Shown here one piece after another: positions 60,857 to 60,887 of a stretch of 60,887 bases of DNA. Position numbers and translations under genes: made by a program. The notes beneath the pieces are model-generated. The model made no database searches, was not told the DNA's origin, and saw only the letters and a list, made by a program, of their open reading frames with translations. Source of the stretch: Treponema sp. (lineage in GTDB: Bacteria; Spirochaetota; Spirochaetia; Treponematales; Breznakiellaceae); NCBI GenBank assembly GCA_031266095.1, contig JAISBR010000194.1:1-60887 (forward strand), in the 5' to 3' direction. Every line of letters begins with the position of its first letter. The stretch's first letter is position 1.

Positions 60857-60887
60857 TCGTATCGGGCGTGGTGCACCGTACTCCTAT

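Noticed and set aside
1..60887. tRNA, rRNA or tmRNA genes
   Set aside because: No cloverleaf with CCA end or rRNA-like stretch was recognised by eye; a covariance scan would be decisive.

Overview
The window looks like spirochaete chromosome, most probably a treponeme of the free-living or insect-gut type. The evidence is a V-type ATPase operon in the treponemal order E, DUF2764, A, B, D, I, K; a single-chain pyruvate:ferredoxin oxidoreductase; many lipoproteins and LysM or OmpA envelope proteins; and base composition a little above 50% G+C. The genus is an inference from gene content; no rRNA or tRNA gene was seen.

Layout. 1-3.5 kb: homopolymer-rich left edge, then a polyprenyl-phosphate glycosyltransferase (GT2+GtrA) and a GT39-type membrane glycosyltransferase. 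3.5-5.4 kb: a broken gene, a 9-unit hairpin tandem array and a DUF362 ferredoxin protein. 5.6-12 kb: a sugar operon with a NahK-like sugar kinase, a binding lipoprotein, two ABC permeases and a DUF5107/TPR protein; the ABC ATPase is not here. 12-15.2 kb: an accessory block with a seven-repeat propeller-like lipoprotein behind a poly-C tract, an HU-like/DUF4469 protein and a composite tandem-repeat array. 15.2-22.7 kb: the V-ATPase operon. 22.7-23.7 kb: two internally deleted transposase genes. 23.8-28.2 kb: an Ldh-family dehydrogenase, a lone corrinoid protein, a Nudix hydrolase and a lipoprotein/LysM pair. 28.5-42.2 kb: carbohydrate island with a PHP protein, a sorbitol-6-phosphate-type SDR, a sorbose-1-phosphate-reductase-type dehydrogenase, L-rhamnose isomerase, a class II aldolase, a complete CUT2 ABC importer, an AraA-family isomerase and a divergent AraC regulator. 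42.3-51.2 kb: housekeeping (FAD synthetase-like, rpsO, pnp, dut, lptF, lptG, tgt, HEAT protein). 51.5-60.5 kb: PFOR, a hybrid histidine kinase, an OmpA protein and DNA polymerase IV. The right edge carries an IS110 transposase fragment.

Working together. The GT2 enzyme probably makes the lipid-linked sugar used by the GT39 enzyme. The importer, isomerases and aldolase of the 32-41 kb operon form a deoxyhexose or pentose route, but no kinase is in view. LptF and LptG form the membrane part of an LptB2FG-type exporter.

The most unusual signals are regulatory. (1) A well-spaced promoter is followed 6 nt later by an ATG whose small ORF runs through a 19-C tract. In the one-C-shorter frame it would read on to an ATGA overlap with the lipoprotein start, and the left edge has a similar poly-C ORF ending in TAATG on the glycosyltransferase. 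(2) Three genes have their ATG 7-8 nt after a consensus -10 box, so leaderless mRNAs are likely. (3) Two unrelated tandem arrays share an exact 23-bp period, and one shows covarying hairpins. (4) A dispersed hairpin family with core TTGTTCCAAAA lies at several gene ends. All calls come from reading the sequence and recalled family knowledge; no database search was run.
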